The notes: a model not told the origin generated them from the letters alone. DNA of 64,000 nucleotides from Hydrogenophaga sp. Root209 (GCF_001428625.1 NZ_LMIE01000031.1:320689-384688), one strand, 5' to 3'; counted from the first letter of the stretch, positions 10,683 through 21,348 are shown. Translations and numbers: made by a program.

Positions 10683-11817
10683 TTTCACCTGGCTGCTGTG
10701 GGGCCTACCCCTGGCCTTCGCGGCAGGCTGGGGAGCCTCTCGCCTGGATCTTCGTCAATGGCGCATGGAAAGCCGCCAAGCGCCCAAGGCTTACTTCCGC
10801 GGCCTGAACCACCTGCTGAACGAACAGCAAGACCAGGCGATCGACGCTTTCATCGAGGCGGTGCAAGGCGACCCTGACACAGCAGAACTGCACTTTGCGC
10901 TGGGCAACCTGTTCAGGCGCCGCGGCGACTATGACCGCGCCGTGCGAGTCCACGAACACCTGCTCTCGCGAGCCGACATCAGTCACAAAGACCGCGACCG
11001 CGCCCAGCATGCGCTGGCCCTGGACTTTCTCAAGGCTGGACTGCTGGACCGTGCGGAGGCCGCCCTCAACAAACTCCAGGGTTCAGCCTTCGAGGGCGAG
11101 GCCTTGCTGGCATTGCTGGGCATTTACGAGCGTTCGCGCGATTGGCCGCGGGCCAAGGAGATCGCCCAACGGCTTGAGGCAGCCGAGCAAGGCAGCTTCT
11201 CGACGCGGCTCGCCCACTACCTCTGCGAAGAGGCTGAGATTGCCCAACAGGGCGGTGACAGCAAGCAGGCCCTGCATCTCCTGGAAGAGGCGGTGCAGCG
11301 GGCACCACAGCTCTCACGGGGTTGGATGGCTCTGTCTGCACAGAAGGCCCAGGGTGGAAACGCTGCAGGCGCGCTGGATGCCCTGTTTCATCTCAACCAG
11401 CATGCTCCACAGGGATTGCCGCTGGCGGCCCACTCACTCGCCGACCTGGCCCGGCAAACCGGACGCGAGGCAGAGGCTGTCAAGGTGCTGCATGCGAGCC
11501 ACGAGCGAGCGCCGTCGATCGACATCACGCAAGCCCTGGCCAGCCTGAGCCTCAATCCCGAGGCAATGCGCAACCACTACCTCAGCCACCTGGAACGCGA
11601 GCCCTCACTGGTTATCACCGCGCAGTGGTTGGCGGGAGAAACATTATCAAGTGAGCGCGCACAAGCACGGGTGCAACAGGCCTTGGAGCAAGCCAGCGCG
11701 CCATTGCGACGCTACCGCTGCGCAGCCTGCGGTTTTGAGGCTCGCCAACATTTTTGGCAGTGTCCTGGCTGCCAGACCTGGGACAGTTACCCGGCACGCC
11801 GAGTCGAAGAGTTGTAG
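10672..11817 (+). CDS. lapB: Lipopolysaccharide assembly protein LapB (TPR protein)
   Basis: LapB (YciM) is an inner-membrane anchored TPR protein that promotes FtsH-dependent turnover of LpxC and so sets LPS levels. The 381 residues start with one transmembrane helix (WLLWGLPLAFAAGW), continue with TPR repeats and end in a rubredoxin-like metal site with CAACGF and CPGCQTW. All four cysteines are present. The reading frame is open upstream of 10672, but the ATG there gives the conserved N-terminus and overlaps lapA. It is the last gene of the housekeeping run and converges on the 5-oxoprolinase gene. Confidence 0.93.
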   Translation: MDFDFTWLLWGLPLAFAAGWGASRLDLRQWRMESRQAPKAYFRGLNHLLNEQQDQAIDAFIEAVQGDPDTAELHFALGNLFRRRGDYDRAVRVHEHLLSRADISHKDRDRAQHALALDFLKAGLLDRAEAALNKLQGSAFEGEALLALLGIYERSRDWPRAKEIAQRLEAAEQGSFSTRLAHYLCEEAEIAQQGGDSKQALHLLEEAVQRAPQLSRGWMALSAQKAQGGNAAGALDALFHLNQHAPQGLPLAAHSLADLARQTGREAEAVKVLHASHERAPSIDITQALASLSLNPEAMRNHYLSHLEREPSLVITAQWLAGETLSSERAQARVQQALEQASAPLRRYRCAACGFEARQHFWQCPGCQTWDSYPARRVEEL

Positions 11818-11830
11818 CCTGGGGCAACGC

Positions 11831-11884
11831 CTGCGGCCCGGCCATAGCCGGTTCCGCAGTTGCTGGAACGAGCTCTGCGCTCGT
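11831..11884. terminator. Two hairpins between convergent lapB and 5-oxoprolinase genes
   Basis: The first stem is CTGCGG-C-CCGGC, loop CATA, GCCGG-TT-CCGCAG (11831-11859). The second is ACGAGC, loop TCTGC, GCTCGT (11868-11884), followed on the + strand by CAAGCTTTTCC. Together they fill the gap between converging genes and probably terminate both. The core of the first hairpin recurs near 22366. Confidence 0.55.
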
Positions 11885-14800
11885 CAAGCTTTTCCGTAGC
11901 CGCCACCGCCGGGGGTGTGGATCTCGAAGATGTCGCCCGGCTTCATCTCCGCCTGGCCGATGTGACCCAGTTCCTCCGCTGAGCCATCCACCCGCACCAC
12001 TCGGTTGAGACCCACCTGACCGGCCTGCCCACCGCCCATGCCGAACGCGCCGTGGAGGCGGCCATTGGACAGGATGCTGGCAGTCATGTCTTCGAGGAAG
12101 CGAACGCGCCGCACGCCACCGTGCCCCCCCTGCCAGCGGCCTGTGCCGCCCGAGCCTTCGCGGATCTCGTAGCTCTCCAGCCGAACCGGGAAGCGGAACT
12201 CCAGCACTTCGGGGTCGGTCAAGCGCGAGTTGGTCATGTGGGTCTGCACCACGCTCGTGCCATCAAATCCCTCTCCCGCGCCGCTGCCGCCCGAGATCGT
12301 TTCGTAATACTGGTGGGCCGCGTTCCCGAAGGTGAAGTTGTTCATCGTGCACTGACTCGCAGCCATCACGCCCAGTGCGCCATACAAGGCGTTGGTGATG
12401 CAGCTGGAGGTCTCCACATTGCCGGCCACCACCGACGCCGGCGGGTTGGGGTTGAGCATGGAGCCCGCAGGGATGATGACCTTGAGTGGCTTGAGGCAGC
12501 CAGCGTTCAGCGGGATGTCGTCGTCGACCAAGGTGCGGAACACATAGAGCACGGCGGCCATGCACACTGCGGTGGGGGCGTTGAAGTTGTTGAGTTGTTG
12601 AGCCGACGTTCCTGTGAAGTCGATCTCTGCGCTGCGTTGTGCGGTATTCACCCGCACGGCCACCTGAATCTGCGCACCGTTGTCCAGCGGCAAGATGAAT
12701 GCGCCGTCTTTGAGGCGTGTGATCACGCGTCGCACCGACTCTTCCGCGTTGTCCTGCACGTGGCGCATGTAGGCTTGCACCACGTCAAGACCGAACTGCT
12801 CGACCATCTTGCGCAGCTCCTGCACACCCTTTTCGTTGGCGGCGATCTGTGCCTTGAGGTCGGCCATGTTCTGCTGCGGGTTGCGAGAGGGGAACTCTCC
12901 GCCTTGCAGCAGCGCCACCATCTCGGCTTCGAGCAAGACGCCACGATCAACCAACTTGACGTTGTTGATCTGCACGCCCTCTTGTTCGATGCGCGTTGAG
13001 AACGGTGGCATGGACCCGGGAGTGGTGCCACCGATGTCGGCATGGTGGCCGCGTGAGCCGACGTAGAACGTGGGCTTGTTGCCCAGGTACACCGGTGTGA
13101 TCACGGTCACGTCGGGCAGGTGGGTTCCACCGTGGTACGGGTCGTTGAGCGCATACACATCGCCACGCTGCATCTTGCCGGCGTTCTCACGGATCACGGT
13201 CTTGATGCTCTCGCCCATGGAACCCAGGTGCACAGGCATGTGAGGTGCATTGGCAATCAAGTTGCCCTCGGCGTCGAACAGCGCGCACGAGAAGTCGAGT
13301 CGCTCCTTGATGTTGACCGAGTAGGCTGTGTTCTGCAGTTGCAGCCCCATCTGCTCTGCGATGTTCATGAACAGGTTGTTGAACACCTCCAGCAGCACGG
13401 GGTCCACCGAGGTGCCCACGGCGTAGGTCACGGTGCGCGGCACGCGGCGGTCCAGAACCAGGTGATCGAGCGCGGTCAGAACAGCTTCCCAACCCGGCTC
13501 CACCACCGTCGTGGCATTTTTTTCGGCAATGATCGCCGGCCCCGGAATCACGTCACCGGGACGCAGATCCTCGCGCACCACCAAGGCAGCGTCCAACCAC
13601 TGACCACCAGAATACATGCGCACGGTTTCGCGCCGCGGCACTTCACGGGCTTCATGCGTCTCAAAGCGGGGTTCGTCGGGCGCGTCGCCCGGCACCACCG
13701 CTTCCACCGACACCGCTTCCACCATAAGGCGCTTGCCTTGCATCAGGAAAGCGAAGCGCTGGCGGTAAGCGGACTCGAAGCCAGCCTGGATCGTGGCAAG
13801 GTCCCCGAATGGCACAACCAATGCCGAGTCGCTGCCCTCGTAGCGGATGTGCACCCGTTGGTGCACCTTGGCTTCACCCGCATTCACCTGCTGGCGCTCC
13901 AACTCCGCTTGCGCGGTAGCGCCCAATGCATCGAGCTTTTCAGCAATCAGGGGCAACGAGGTGGCCGCCAGAGGCAACTCCACCGCCTGCTCACGAATGA
14001 CGTTTTGATCGGCCAGACCCATGCCGTAAGCACTGAGCACGCCTGCAAGCGGGTGCACGAACACGCGCGTCATACCCAATGCATCAGCGACCAGGCAGGC
14101 GTGTTGCCCGCCCGCACCGCCGAAGCACTGCAGTGTGTAGCGTGTGACGTCATAACCGCGCGCAACTGAAATCTTCTTGATCGCATTGGCCATCTGCTGA
14201 ACCGCGATGTTGATGAAACCTTCGGCCACTTCTTCAGGTGGACGACCGGTCTGCGCCGCCAATTCGCCGAACCGAGCCTGCACCGCCTCCAGGCTCAACG
14301 CCTCGTCGGCCTTGGGGCCGAACACCTTGGGAAAATGGCGCGGCTGGATCTTGCCGGTCATCACGTTGGCATCGGTGACCGCCAGCGGTCCGCCACGGCG
14401 GTAGCTGGCGGGTCCTGGGTTGGCACCTGCGCTTTCCGGCCCCACGCGGAAGCGGGCACCGTCGAAGGAAAGAATGGACCCTCCGCCGGCCGCCACGGTG
14501 TGGATGCTCATCATGGGTGCGCGCATGCGCACACCCGCCACCTGGGTTTCGAACTCGCGTTCGAACTCACCCGCATAGTGTGAAACGTCAGTGGAGGTGC
14601 CACCCATGTCAAAGCCGATCACCTTGTCCTGGCCCGCCAGGCCTGCCGTGCGTGCCATGCCCACAATCCCGCCCGCCGGACCTGAGAGGATCGCGTCCTT
14701 GCCGTGGAACGCTCGCGCGTCCGTCAACCCGCCCGAAGACTGCATGAAGAACAGCTTGACACCTGGCATCTCGCCGGCCACCTGCTCCACATAGCGTCGC

Positions 14801-15477
14801 AGGATGGGCGAGAGGTAGGCGTCGACCACTGTCGTGTCGCCGCGGCTCACGAACTTCATCATCGGACTGGTTTCATGCGAGGTGCTCACCTGCGTGAAGC
14901 CGATCTCACGCGCAATGCGACTGGCGGCCTGTTCGTGCGCGGTGAAGCGGTAGCCGTGCATGAACACGATGGCCATGCTGCGCAGTCCGCGCGCGTACGC
15001 GGTCACCAAATCTCGACGCAACGCCACCTCATCCAACACCTGCAGCACATCGCCGTGCGCGCTGACACGTTCCTGGGCCTCAATCACCTCGCTGTACAGC
15101 AACTCGGGCAAGACAATGCGGCGATCGAACAGGCGCGGGCGGTTTTGGTACGCGATGCGAAGCGCATCACGAAAACCGCGCGTGGTCACGAGCAGCGTGG
15201 GTTCGCCCTTGCGCTCCAGCAGCGCGTTGGTGGCCACAGTGGTGCCCATCTTCACGCACTCCACGAGCACAGGCGTCACAGGCTCGCCGTGTTTCAAACC
15301 CAGCAGGTGGCGAATGCCGGCCACTGCCGCATCACGGTACTGCTCGGGGTTCTCGGACAAAAGCTTGTGGGTGCTGAGTGACCCATCCGGCTTCTTGGCC
15401 ACGATGTCGGTGAAGGTGCCGCCACGGTCGATCCAGAATTGCCAGCGGCTGCCCAGCGGGGAAGTGTTGTCTTGCAT
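11884..15477 (-). CDS. oplAH: 5-oxoprolinase (ATP-hydrolysing), fused HyuA/HyuB
   Basis: This enzyme class opens 5-oxoproline (pyroglutamate) to glutamate using ATP. The 1197 residues carry a HyuA half (about 1-690; [14 protein letters not shown] near the start, [12 protein letters not shown] as the phosphate-binding motif) and a HyuB half (about 700-1197; [13 protein letters not shown]-like and GGGGYGKA C-terminus). That is the long eukaryote-like form in one chain rather than two subunits. It is the last gene of the apparent DUF1445-TRAP operon, 12 bases after a DctP gene, which supports an oxoproline substrate. A hydantoinase or N-acyl lactam substrate cannot be excluded. Confidence 0.88.
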   Translation of the reverse strand: MQDNTSPLGSRWQFWIDRGGTFTDIVAKKPDGSLSTHKLLSENPEQYRDAAVAGIRHLLGLKHGEPVTPVLVECVKMGTTVATNALLERKGEPTLLVTTRGFRDALRIAYQNRPRLFDRRIVLPELLYSEVIEAQERVSAHGDVLQVLDEVALRRDLVTAYARGLRSMAIVFMHGYRFTAHEQAASRIAREIGFTQVSTSHETSPMMKFVSRGDTTVVDAYLSPILRRYVEQVAGEMPGVKLFFMQSSGGLTDARAFHGKDAILSGPAGGIVGMARTAGLAGQDKVIGFDMGGTSTDVSHYAGEFEREFETQVAGVRMRAPMMSIHTVAAGGGSILSFDGARFRVGPESAGANPGPASYRRGGPLAVTDANVMTGKIQPRHFPKVFGPKADEALSLEAVQARFGELAAQTGRPPEEVAEGFINIAVQQMANAIKKISVARGYDVTRYTLQCFGGAGGQHACLVADALGMTRVFVHPLAGVLSAYGMGLADQNVIREQAVELPLAATSLPLIAEKLDALGATAQAELERQQVNAGEAKVHQRVHIRYEGSDSALVVPFGDLATIQAGFESAYRQRFAFLMQGKRLMVEAVSVEAVVPGDAPDEPRFETHEAREVPRRETVRMYSGGQWLDAALVVREDLRPGDVIPGPAIIAEKNATTVVEPGWEAVLTALDHLVLDRRVPRTVTYAVGTSVDPVLLEVFNNLFMNIAEQMGLQLQNTAYSVNIKERLDFSCALFDAEGNLIANAPHMPVHLGSMGESIKTVIRENAGKMQRGDVYALNDPYHGGTHLPDVTVITPVYLGNKPTFYVGSRGHHADIGGTTPGSMPPFSTRIEQEGVQINNVKLVDRGVLLEAEMVALLQGGEFPSRNPQQNMADLKAQIAANEKGVQELRKMVEQFGLDVVQAYMRHVQDNAEESVRRVITRLKDGAFILPLDNGAQIQVAVRVNTAQRSAEIDFTGTSAQQLNNFNAPTAVCMAAVLYVFRTLVDDDIPLNAGCLKPLKVIIPAGSMLNPNPPASVVAGNVETSSCITNALYGALGVMAASQCTMNNFTFGNAAHQYYETISGGSGAGEGFDGTSVVQTHMTNSRLTDPEVLEFRFPVRLESYEIREGSGGTGRWQGGHGGVRRVRFLEDMTASILSNGRLHGAFGMGGGQAGQVGLNRVVRVDGSAEELGHIGQAEMKPGDIFEIHTPGGGGYGKA

Positions 15478-15489
15478 GATTTGCGAACT

Positions 15490-16452
15490 TTAACGTTGAA
15501 GGTAGTAGGGAACGAAGATCAGGTTGGCTTCGCTGCCGACCGATCTCACCCATTCACGGGAAAACTTTTCGCCCAGGCGCTTGAGTTCAGCCTCGAAGCC
15601 GAGGGGCACGCGACCCACCTTGATGCCGCGACGTTGCAATTCCCAGGTGGATTCGTTGGCCACGGCTTCACTCAGCGCCCAGCCTCGCACTTCGGCGCGG
15701 GCGGCAGCCTGGGTCAGGGCCTCACGGGCTGATGTCGGCAAGGCCTCAAAAGCCCTGGCATTGACGAACACAATGTTTTTGGGGAACCAGGCGTTGATGC
15801 CGTAGTAGAACCCGATCTGGTCCCACACGCGGTTCTCAACCCCGGTCACGGCGGAGGTGATCATGCTGTCCACCTTGCGGTCAGCGAGCGCCTGATTGAC
15901 CTCGACCATCGGCACATCCACCGGCGAAGCATCCAGCATCTCGGCGATGCGCACGGTGGACTGGTTGTAGGTGCGCATGCGTGTTCCTTTGAAGTCGGCC
16001 GCCGAGTGCACGGGCTGGCTGGTGAAGAGACCTTGAGGCGGCCAGGGCACCACATACAAAGCCTTCAACCCTCTCGCCCCAAAATGCTTCTCGATCAATG
16101 GGCGCTGCAAATGCCAGAGCCGACGGGCATCACCATAGCTATGCACCACGAAGGGAATGGCATCGGCCCCCGCGATCGGGATATCCCCCACCATGCTGCT
16201 CATGATGGTCTCACCCGCCTCCACCTTGCCCTCTTGCACAGCCCGACGGATCTCCGCGAGCTTGAACAGGGTGTTGTCGGGGCGAAGCTCGATGCGCAAC
16301 GCACCGGCCGTGGCTTGCTCCACGTCGTCCGCGAACTGGGCGAGGTTCTGCGCGTGAAATGAGTCCGCCCTGTAGCCTGTTGCCAGTTGCCAGCGCGTCT
16401 GCGCGTGCGCCACCGAGGTCAGCATCAATATGGCCAACACTAGGAATTTCAT
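15490..16452 (-). CDS. TRAP transporter substrate-binding protein (DctP type), copy 2 of the operon
   Basis: Periplasmic solute receptor for a tripartite ATP-independent transporter. It has 320 residues with a cleavable signal peptide ending at VAHAQ. The DctP fold is recognisable from LRIELRPDNTLFK, ADAIPFVVHSYG and the substrate-gating segment GTRMRTYNQSTVRIAEM. It is clearly more distant from the other two receptors in this window than they are from each other. Lying between dctM and the 5-oxoprolinase gene, it may deliver a second ligand to the same permease. Confidence 0.85.
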   Translation of the reverse strand: MKFLVLAILMLTSVAHAQTRWQLATGYRADSFHAQNLAQFADDVEQATAGALRIELRPDNTLFKLAEIRRAVQEGKVEAGETIMSSMVGDIPIAGADAIPFVVHSYGDARRLWHLQRPLIEKHFGARGLKALYVVPWPPQGLFTSQPVHSAADFKGTRMRTYNQSTVRIAEMLDASPVDVPMVEVNQALADRKVDSMITSAVTGVENRVWDQIGFYYGINAWFPKNIVFVNARAFEALPTSAREALTQAAARAEVRGWALSEAVANESTWELQRRGIKVGRVPLGFEAELKRLGEKFSREWVRSVGSEANLIFVPYYLQR

Positions 16453-16482
16453 GGGCTCTCCCGATCGATGGGGTGAACGGAA

Positions 16483-17781
16483 TCAGCTCTGCATCTGGCG
16501 CGGCAGCCACAGCACGATGTCGGGCATGAAATATGTGGCCAGCACCGCCACCAGCATCAGCAGGAACAGAGGCAACGCGGTGCGGGCAATCCAGGTCACT
16601 TCGCGCCGGGTCAATCCCTGGATCACGAACAGGTTGAAGCCCACCGGTGGCGTGATCTGGGCCATCTCGACCACCAGCACGATGAAGATGCCGAACCAGA
16701 TGAGATCAAAGCCGGCGGCCTCGACGGTGGGCAGCAGGACCGCAATGGTCAGCACCACCATCGAAATGCCATCCAGAAAACACCCGAGCACAATGAAGAA
16801 CACGATCAACATCAGCATCAGGTTGAACGGCGACAGGTGCAGCCCGCCGATGAATTCGGCCAGATGGCGCGGCAGACCAATGAAACCCATGGCCAGGGTG
16901 AGGAAGGCAGCACCCGCAAGGATCAAGCCGATCATGCAGTAGATGCGACAGGCAGCGACCAGTCCATCCTTGAAGCGAGCCCAGTTCAGGGAGCCTTCGA
17001 TCCTGGCCAGGATCAGTGCCCCGCCTACGCCCAACGCCGCCGCCTCGGTGGCAGTCGCAATACCGCTGTAAATGCCTCCCAGCACCAAAGCAATCAGGGA
17101 GACCACCGGGATCAGATGCCGCGAGGCATGGATCTTTTGAACAAAGGTCATGGGTGCATCGGCAGCTGGGATCTTGTCCTTGTTGAGCAGGGCCCACACG
17201 ATGATGTATCCCATGAACAAGCCGGCCAGCATCAGGCCTGGAATCACACCGGCCAGGAACAGCTTGGCGATCGAGACATTGGCTGCCACGCCATAGACGA
17301 TCATGATGATCGAGGGAGGAATCAGAAGCCCCAACGTGCCGGCACCGGCCAGCGTGCCCACCGAGATGTCTTCGGGATAGCCTCGTTTCTTCAACTCGGG
17401 CAACGTGATCTTGCCGATGGTGGCGCAGGTGGCCGCAGACGAACCCGAGATGGCGGCGAAGATGGTGCAACCCACCACGTTGGTGTGAAGCAGGCGGCCG
17501 GGCAGCCGGTCGAGCCAGGGCGCCAGACCCTTGAACATATCGTCCGAGAGCTTGCTTCGGAAAAGGATCTCACCCATCCAGAGGAACAAGGGCAACGCTG
17601 TCAGGGTCCAGCTGGATGTCGACCCCCAGATGGTCAACATCATGCTGTCGCCAACCGGGCGAGACGTGAACATCTCCATGCCGATGTAGGCCACGGCCAG
17701 CAGGGACAGACCGATCCACAAACCGCTGCTCAACAATGCCAGAAGCAGGACCATCAGGCCTGCGGCAATCAAAATATCCAT
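16483..17781 (-). CDS. TRAP transporter large permease (DctM type)
   Basis: Multi-spanning membrane subunit that carries out sodium- or proton-driven uptake. The 432 residues are almost entirely hydrophobic, with the DctM signatures SGSSAATCATIGKI, GLLIPPSIIMIVYG and ITPPVGFNLFVIQG. It is strongly similar along its length to the DctM at 22941-24236, indicating paralogous systems. It starts 24 bases after the dctQ stop. Confidence 0.92.
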   Translation of the reverse strand: MDILIAAGLMVLLLALLSSGLWIGLSLLAVAYIGMEMFTSRPVGDSMMLTIWGSTSSWTLTALPLFLWMGEILFRSKLSDDMFKGLAPWLDRLPGRLLHTNVVGCTIFAAISGSSAATCATIGKITLPELKKRGYPEDISVGTLAGAGTLGLLIPPSIIMIVYGVAANVSIAKLFLAGVIPGLMLAGLFMGYIIVWALLNKDKIPAADAPMTFVQKIHASRHLIPVVSLIALVLGGIYSGIATATEAAALGVGGALILARIEGSLNWARFKDGLVAACRIYCMIGLILAGAAFLTLAMGFIGLPRHLAEFIGGLHLSPFNLMLMLIVFFIVLGCFLDGISMVVLTIAVLLPTVEAAGFDLIWFGIFIVLVVEMAQITPPVGFNLFVIQGLTRREVTWIARTALPLFLLMLVAVLATYFMPDIVLWLPRQMQS

Positions 17782-17805
17782 GAGGCTCTTTCGAGGAGGG
17801 GCGGG

Positions 17806-18315
17806 TTATTCGATGTGTGCAGCTTCGGCGCTCGCCGCGATGAATTGCTCACCTTGCCAGCGAAGCACCAGGGCATGAGCAAACGACAGAGCAAAGCCAG
17901 CGCAACCCAGCGCCATGCCGAGTTGCGGAATCCACAGTGGCGTGACGTCTGCACCCGGGGAGATGTCATGCGTGTCCCAAGACACCCAGACCAACCGCAT
18001 GGCATACCAGGCCAGCGCCACGGCGATGACCAACCCTCCGGCGAGGCAGATCCATTCCAGCGCACCGCGAACTCGCGTCGGCAAACGGTCCAGCAACAGC
18101 GTCACCCTGATGTGATCGCCATGCCGCAGCGTGGCTGGCAAAGCGAGGAACAGCACACATGCAATGGCATAACCCGCATAGGCATCGAGCCCCGGAATGT
18201 CCCAATGCACTTCGCGCGCCACGACACCCAGCAGCACCGCAGCGAAGGCCGCAATCATGGACAGGCACGACAGGAACATCAGCCCCTGGTAGAAACGAAA
18301 GACGAGTCGGGACAC
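17806..18315 (-). CDS. TRAP transporter small permease (DctQ type)
   Basis: Four-helix membrane subunit that pairs with DctM. I chose the GTG at 18315 because AGGAG lies six bases upstream and the protein then begins MSRLVFRFYQG, giving 169 residues of normal length. An ATG 54 bases further up would add an 18-residue extension reading across this ribosome-binding site. YAGYAIACVLFLALPATLRHGDHIRV is the usual DctQ core (quoted in part: TLRHGDHIRV). It follows a hairpin that separates it from the upstream receptor gene. Confidence 0.88.
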   Translation of the reverse strand: MSRLVFRFYQGLMFLSCLSMIAAFAAVLLGVVAREVHWDIPGLDAYAGYAIACVLFLALPATLRHGDHIRVTLLLDRLPTRVRGALEWICLAGGLVIAVALAWYAMRLVWVSWDTHDISPGADVTPLWIPQLGMALGCAGFALSFAHALVLRWQGEQFIAASAEAAHIE

Positions 18316-18343
18316 CGCACTCTCCTGGGTTCGGTTGAAGGGC

Positions 18344-18379
18344 AAAAAAAAGATGAAACGAGCGGGCAAGAACGCCCGC
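18344..18379 (-). terminator. Hairpin with T-run between dctP and dctQ
   Basis: GCGGGC (18362-18367) and GCCCGC (18374-18379) form a six-pair stem just downstream of the receptor gene stop. On the - strand it is followed, after ten bases, by eight T (18344-18351). It would reduce read-through into dctQM and leave the receptor in excess. Confidence 0.55.
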
Positions 18380-18395
18380 CCGTCTGGGAAGCGGC

Positions 18396-19364
18396 TTACC
18401 GGACGCCGCGGTACGCGTCGATCACGACCTGGCCTTCGGGGCCGGCGGTCTTGAGCCAGTCGGCGGTCATGGCTTCGCTGATGGAGGCAAGCTCCTTCTT
18501 GAGGCTGTCAGACGGTTCTGCAATCGTCATGCCCTTGGCGCCGAGCTCCTTGATGAACTCGCCGTTGAGTCTCTCGCTGGTGACCCAGCCGCGCTGCTCG
18601 GCCGCAGCGGCCGCCTTGACCACGGCGTCCTGCAGGGGCTTGTCCAACGCATCAAAGGCCTTCTGGTTCACCACGGTGGCGTTGCGCGGCAACCATGCAC
18701 TGACAGGGTAGAAGTACTTCACCTGCTCGTACAGCTTGCTTTCCACGCCACTGGCGCTGGAGGTGAGGAAGTTCTGCACGCCGCCGGTGGCCAGTGCCTG
18801 CGGCAGTTCTGCCAGCTGGATGGTGACCGGCTGGGCCTTGAGCAACTGCGCAATGCGCGTGGTGGCAGGGTTGTAGGCACGCATCTTCGTGCCAGCCAGA
18901 TCGGCGGGGGTATTCACCGGCTTGATCGAGTAAAGCGACTGACCGGGCCACGGCACGGTGAACAACACTTTCATGCCCTGGGAGCCCAACAACTTGTCCT
19001 GGGCCGGCTTGCCTGCTTCGTACAGGCGCTTGGCCGCGGGGTAAGTGGTGGCCAGGAAGGGAATGGAGTCCATACCGAACAGGGCGTTCTCGTTGGCCGA
19101 CCCCGACAGGATGAATTCGGCCGCCGGCACCTGACCGGTTTGCACGGCGCGTTTGATTTCGTTGGCTTTGTACAGCGAGCCGCCGGGGTGCACCGTGATC
19201 TTGAGCTTGCCGCCGGTGAGCTGGTCCACCTCGTCAGCGAACTGCTGCACGTTCTGGGTCTGGAAACTGTTGGCGGAATACCCCGTGGGAAGGTCCCACT
19301 TGGTTTGTGCCGAAGCGGCGCCGGCAAGGGTGACAGCGGTAAGACAGAACAGCATTTTTTTCAT
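18396..19364 (-). CDS. TRAP transporter substrate-binding protein (DctP type), copy 1
   Basis: Periplasmic receptor of the - strand TRAP system, 322 residues. The signal peptide MKKMLFCLTAVTLAGAASA is cleaved before QTKWDLP. The start at 19364 has AGGAGA six bases upstream; an in-frame ATG 18 bases earlier is less well placed. It is a close paralogue of the receptor at 21349-22314: both begin QTKWDLP, and both share KITVHPG/QITVHPG, MRAYNPAT/WRAYSPAT and AFDALDKP. The gene lies between the DUF1445 gene and dctQM. Confidence 0.9.
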   Translation of the reverse strand: MKKMLFCLTAVTLAGAASAQTKWDLPTGYSANSFQTQNVQQFADEVDQLTGGKLKITVHPGGSLYKANEIKRAVQTGQVPAAEFILSGSANENALFGMDSIPFLATTYPAAKRLYEAGKPAQDKLLGSQGMKVLFTVPWPGQSLYSIKPVNTPADLAGTKMRAYNPATTRIAQLLKAQPVTIQLAELPQALATGGVQNFLTSSASGVESKLYEQVKYFYPVSAWLPRNATVVNQKAFDALDKPLQDAVVKAAAAAEQRGWVTSERLNGEFIKELGAKGMTIAEPSDSLKKELASISEAMTADWLKTAGPEGQVVIDAYRGVR

Positions 19365-19378
19365 CGTGGTCTCCTGGT

Positions 19379-20203
19379 TCAAAAACTGGCTAACTGGTGG
19401 TTGAGAAGGTCGGTGATCAGCATCGCACCGGGGGCGTGGGTGATGCAGAACGCGGGGCGGGCCTGCTGGATCGCGGCTTGCGGCGTGACACCACAGGCCC
19501 AGAACACCGGCAGTTCATCGGGCAGCACGTCCACCGCGTCGCCATAGTCGGGGCGCGAGAGGTCGTGAATGCCGATCTGGGACGGATCACCGATGTGCAC
19601 CGGTGCTCCGTGGACACTGGGAAAGCGCGATGTGACCTGTACGGCGCGGATGGCGTCTGCAGCCTTCATGGGGCGCATGGACACCACCAAAGGGCCACCG
19701 AAGAGGCCGGCTGGCTCCGTGGGGATGTTGGTTCGATACATGGCAACGTTGCGCCCCTGCTCAACATGGCGCAACGACAAACCGGCCGCCATCAGCGCCT
19801 GCTCAAAGGAAAACGAGCAACCGATCACGAAGCTCACCAGACCTTCACGCCAGAGGTTGGTGATGTCCGTGGGCTCGTCGATCAGTTCACCATGGCGCCA
19901 GACTCGATAGCGCGGCAGGTCGGAGCAGATGTTGATGTCCGGACCCAGCGTCGGCAACAGGCGATCGCCTGGCTCCGACACTGCCAGCAGCGGGCAGGGC
20001 TTGGGGTTGCGCTGGCAGTAACGCAGGAAATCCACGGCCAACGACTCCGGCAGGATGACAACGTTGCCCTGTACATGCTGGTCGGCCAGGCCGCTGGTGT
20101 GTGAACTCCAACGACCTTGGCGGATCAAGCTGCGCACATGGGAAGCGTTCTGAAGGCCGTCCTGCCCGAACACATCCACCGCCAGTTGGGAAGCTGAATC
20201 CAC
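19379..20203 (-). CDS. DUF1445/YcsI-family protein (D-glutamate cyclase family)
   Basis: The family is known as YcsI in Bacillus and is one of the two parts of mammalian D-glutamate cyclase, which makes 5-oxo-D-proline. Bacterial members sit beside 5-oxoprolinase genes. This 274-residue protein has the conserved [37 protein letters not shown] and FWACGVTPQ blocks. The start is GTG at 20203 with AGGAGA directly upstream. It opens an operon that ends with a 5-oxoprolinase, so a role feeding or detoxifying oxoproline is likely. Activity as a cyclase or a hydro-lyase is inference. Confidence 0.82.
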   Translation of the reverse strand: MDSASQLAVDVFGQDGLQNASHVRSLIRQGRWSSHTSGLADQHVQGNVVILPESLAVDFLRYCQRNPKPCPLLAVSEPGDRLLPTLGPDINICSDLPRYRVWRHGELIDEPTDITNLWREGLVSFVIGCSFSFEQALMAAGLSLRHVEQGRNVAMYRTNIPTEPAGLFGGPLVVSMRPMKAADAIRAVQVTSRFPSVHGAPVHIGDPSQIGIHDLSRPDYGDAVDVLPDELPVFWACGVTPQAAIQQARPAFCITHAPGAMLITDLLNHQLASF

Positions 20204-20294
20204 CGCGTCTCCTGCTGTTTTCGCATGTCACCGTGATGACGATGGGCGGATTGTGGAGGGCGATCAGCGGGAGTTCAAATTCAAAATATTTCGC

Positions 20295-21254
20295 TTAGCT
20301 CATCGATTTTTTCGATGCTCCGGAACGGGGCACGATGCGCCTGGATGGTGCGCTCACGGCGCGAGCCTTGGTACCAAACTGCGCTTCCACGAAGGCCAAA
20401 GCCGACTTCACCACCGTCTCCACGGCGTCCGTGGTGGGGTCTGTCCGATAGCTGGCGTGGATCGGCAACGGCTGCAACACGCTGTTGCACGCCAGCGGGC
20501 GCAGGTCGGGGTAGTTCTGCATGCGCTGGACCGCGTAGAGAGGCAGCGTGGCCACACCGAAGCCGCCCTGCACCAGTTGCACCATGGCCGAGATCGACGA
20601 GATGGTGTGCACACGACCGGGCTCCACGCCCTCCTGCCGAAACAGATCGATCAGCGCCACATGCGGGTGGGAACCGCGTTGGAAGGTCAACAGTTCCAAC
20701 TCGGACAATTCGCTCAATGCATAACGGCGCTTGCGATGCAGTTGCGCATGGCCCATGAACACCATCTCCATCGGTGGCAGGCTTCGGCTGCGCACGCCAT
20801 CGGCCGCCGCGGGCAGCGCGGCGAAGACGATATCCTGCGTGCCGCGTTGCACTTGCTCCACCAGGATGGGCGTGGTCTCCACCGTGAGTTCCAGCGCCAG
20901 CGCAGGGTGGTCGGCGCGCAGTTTCTCGATCCAAGGAATCAACCACGAATGCAGCACCGATTCGATGGCGCCAATGCGCAGCGACACCGCCAACGCGGCA
21001 CCCGACCCCATCTCGGCCTTCACCTCGCGCTGCAGCTCCAGCAGCCGCTGGGCATAGGTGAAGAAGCGTGTTCCCGCCACCGTCAGGCGGAACTGCTTGT
21101 CACGCCGATCCAGCAGCAGAACGCCGAGTTCTTCCTCCAGCGCTGCAATGCGGCTGGACATGGCCGATTGCGTGAGGAACAACTTGTCGGCCGCACGCGT
21201 GACGCTTTTGAGCGACGCCACCCAGTAAAACGCCTCGACAAATCGCAGGTTCAT
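20295..21254 (-). CDS. LysR-family transcriptional regulator
   Basis: The 319-residue protein has an N-terminal winged helix (AFYWVASLKSVTRAADKLFL, then TQSAMSSRIAALEEELGVLL) and a type 2 periplasmic-binding-like effector domain. The start at 21254 (MNLRFVEAFYW) is the canonical LysR N-terminus; 54 upstream codons on the same frame are not part of it. It is divergent from the + strand TRAP operon and lies upstream of the - strand one, so it probably controls one or both. An AAATACC/GGTATTT dyad lies in the divergent gap. Confidence 0.92.
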   Translation of the reverse strand: MNLRFVEAFYWVASLKSVTRAADKLFLTQSAMSSRIAALEEELGVLLLDRRDKQFRLTVAGTRFFTYAQRLLELQREVKAEMGSGAALAVSLRIGAIESVLHSWLIPWIEKLRADHPALALELTVETTPILVEQVQRGTQDIVFAALPAAADGVRSRSLPPMEMVFMGHAQLHRKRRYALSELSELELLTFQRGSHPHVALIDLFRQEGVEPGRVHTISSISAMVQLVQGGFGVATLPLYAVQRMQNYPDLRPLACNSVLQPLPIHASYRTDPTTDAVETVVKSALAFVEAQFGTKARAVSAPSRRIVPRSGASKKSMS

Positions 21255-21271
21255 GGAATCGGCCCCGGGGG

Positions 21272-21299
21272 AAATACCCGAGCGACTGGCCCGGTATTT
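21272..21299. promoter_or_regulatory. Candidate LysR operator
   Basis: AAATACC (21272-21278) and GGTATTT (21293-21299) form a perfect seven-base dyad with a 14-base centre, in the 94-base gap between lysR and the divergent dctP. This matches the general shape of LysR recognition sites (ATAC-N-GTAT). Confidence 0.5.
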
Positions 21300-21348
21300 G
21301 CATTTATGCTGATGGTCCTCGTCATTCAACCATTGTCCCGGAGAAACC

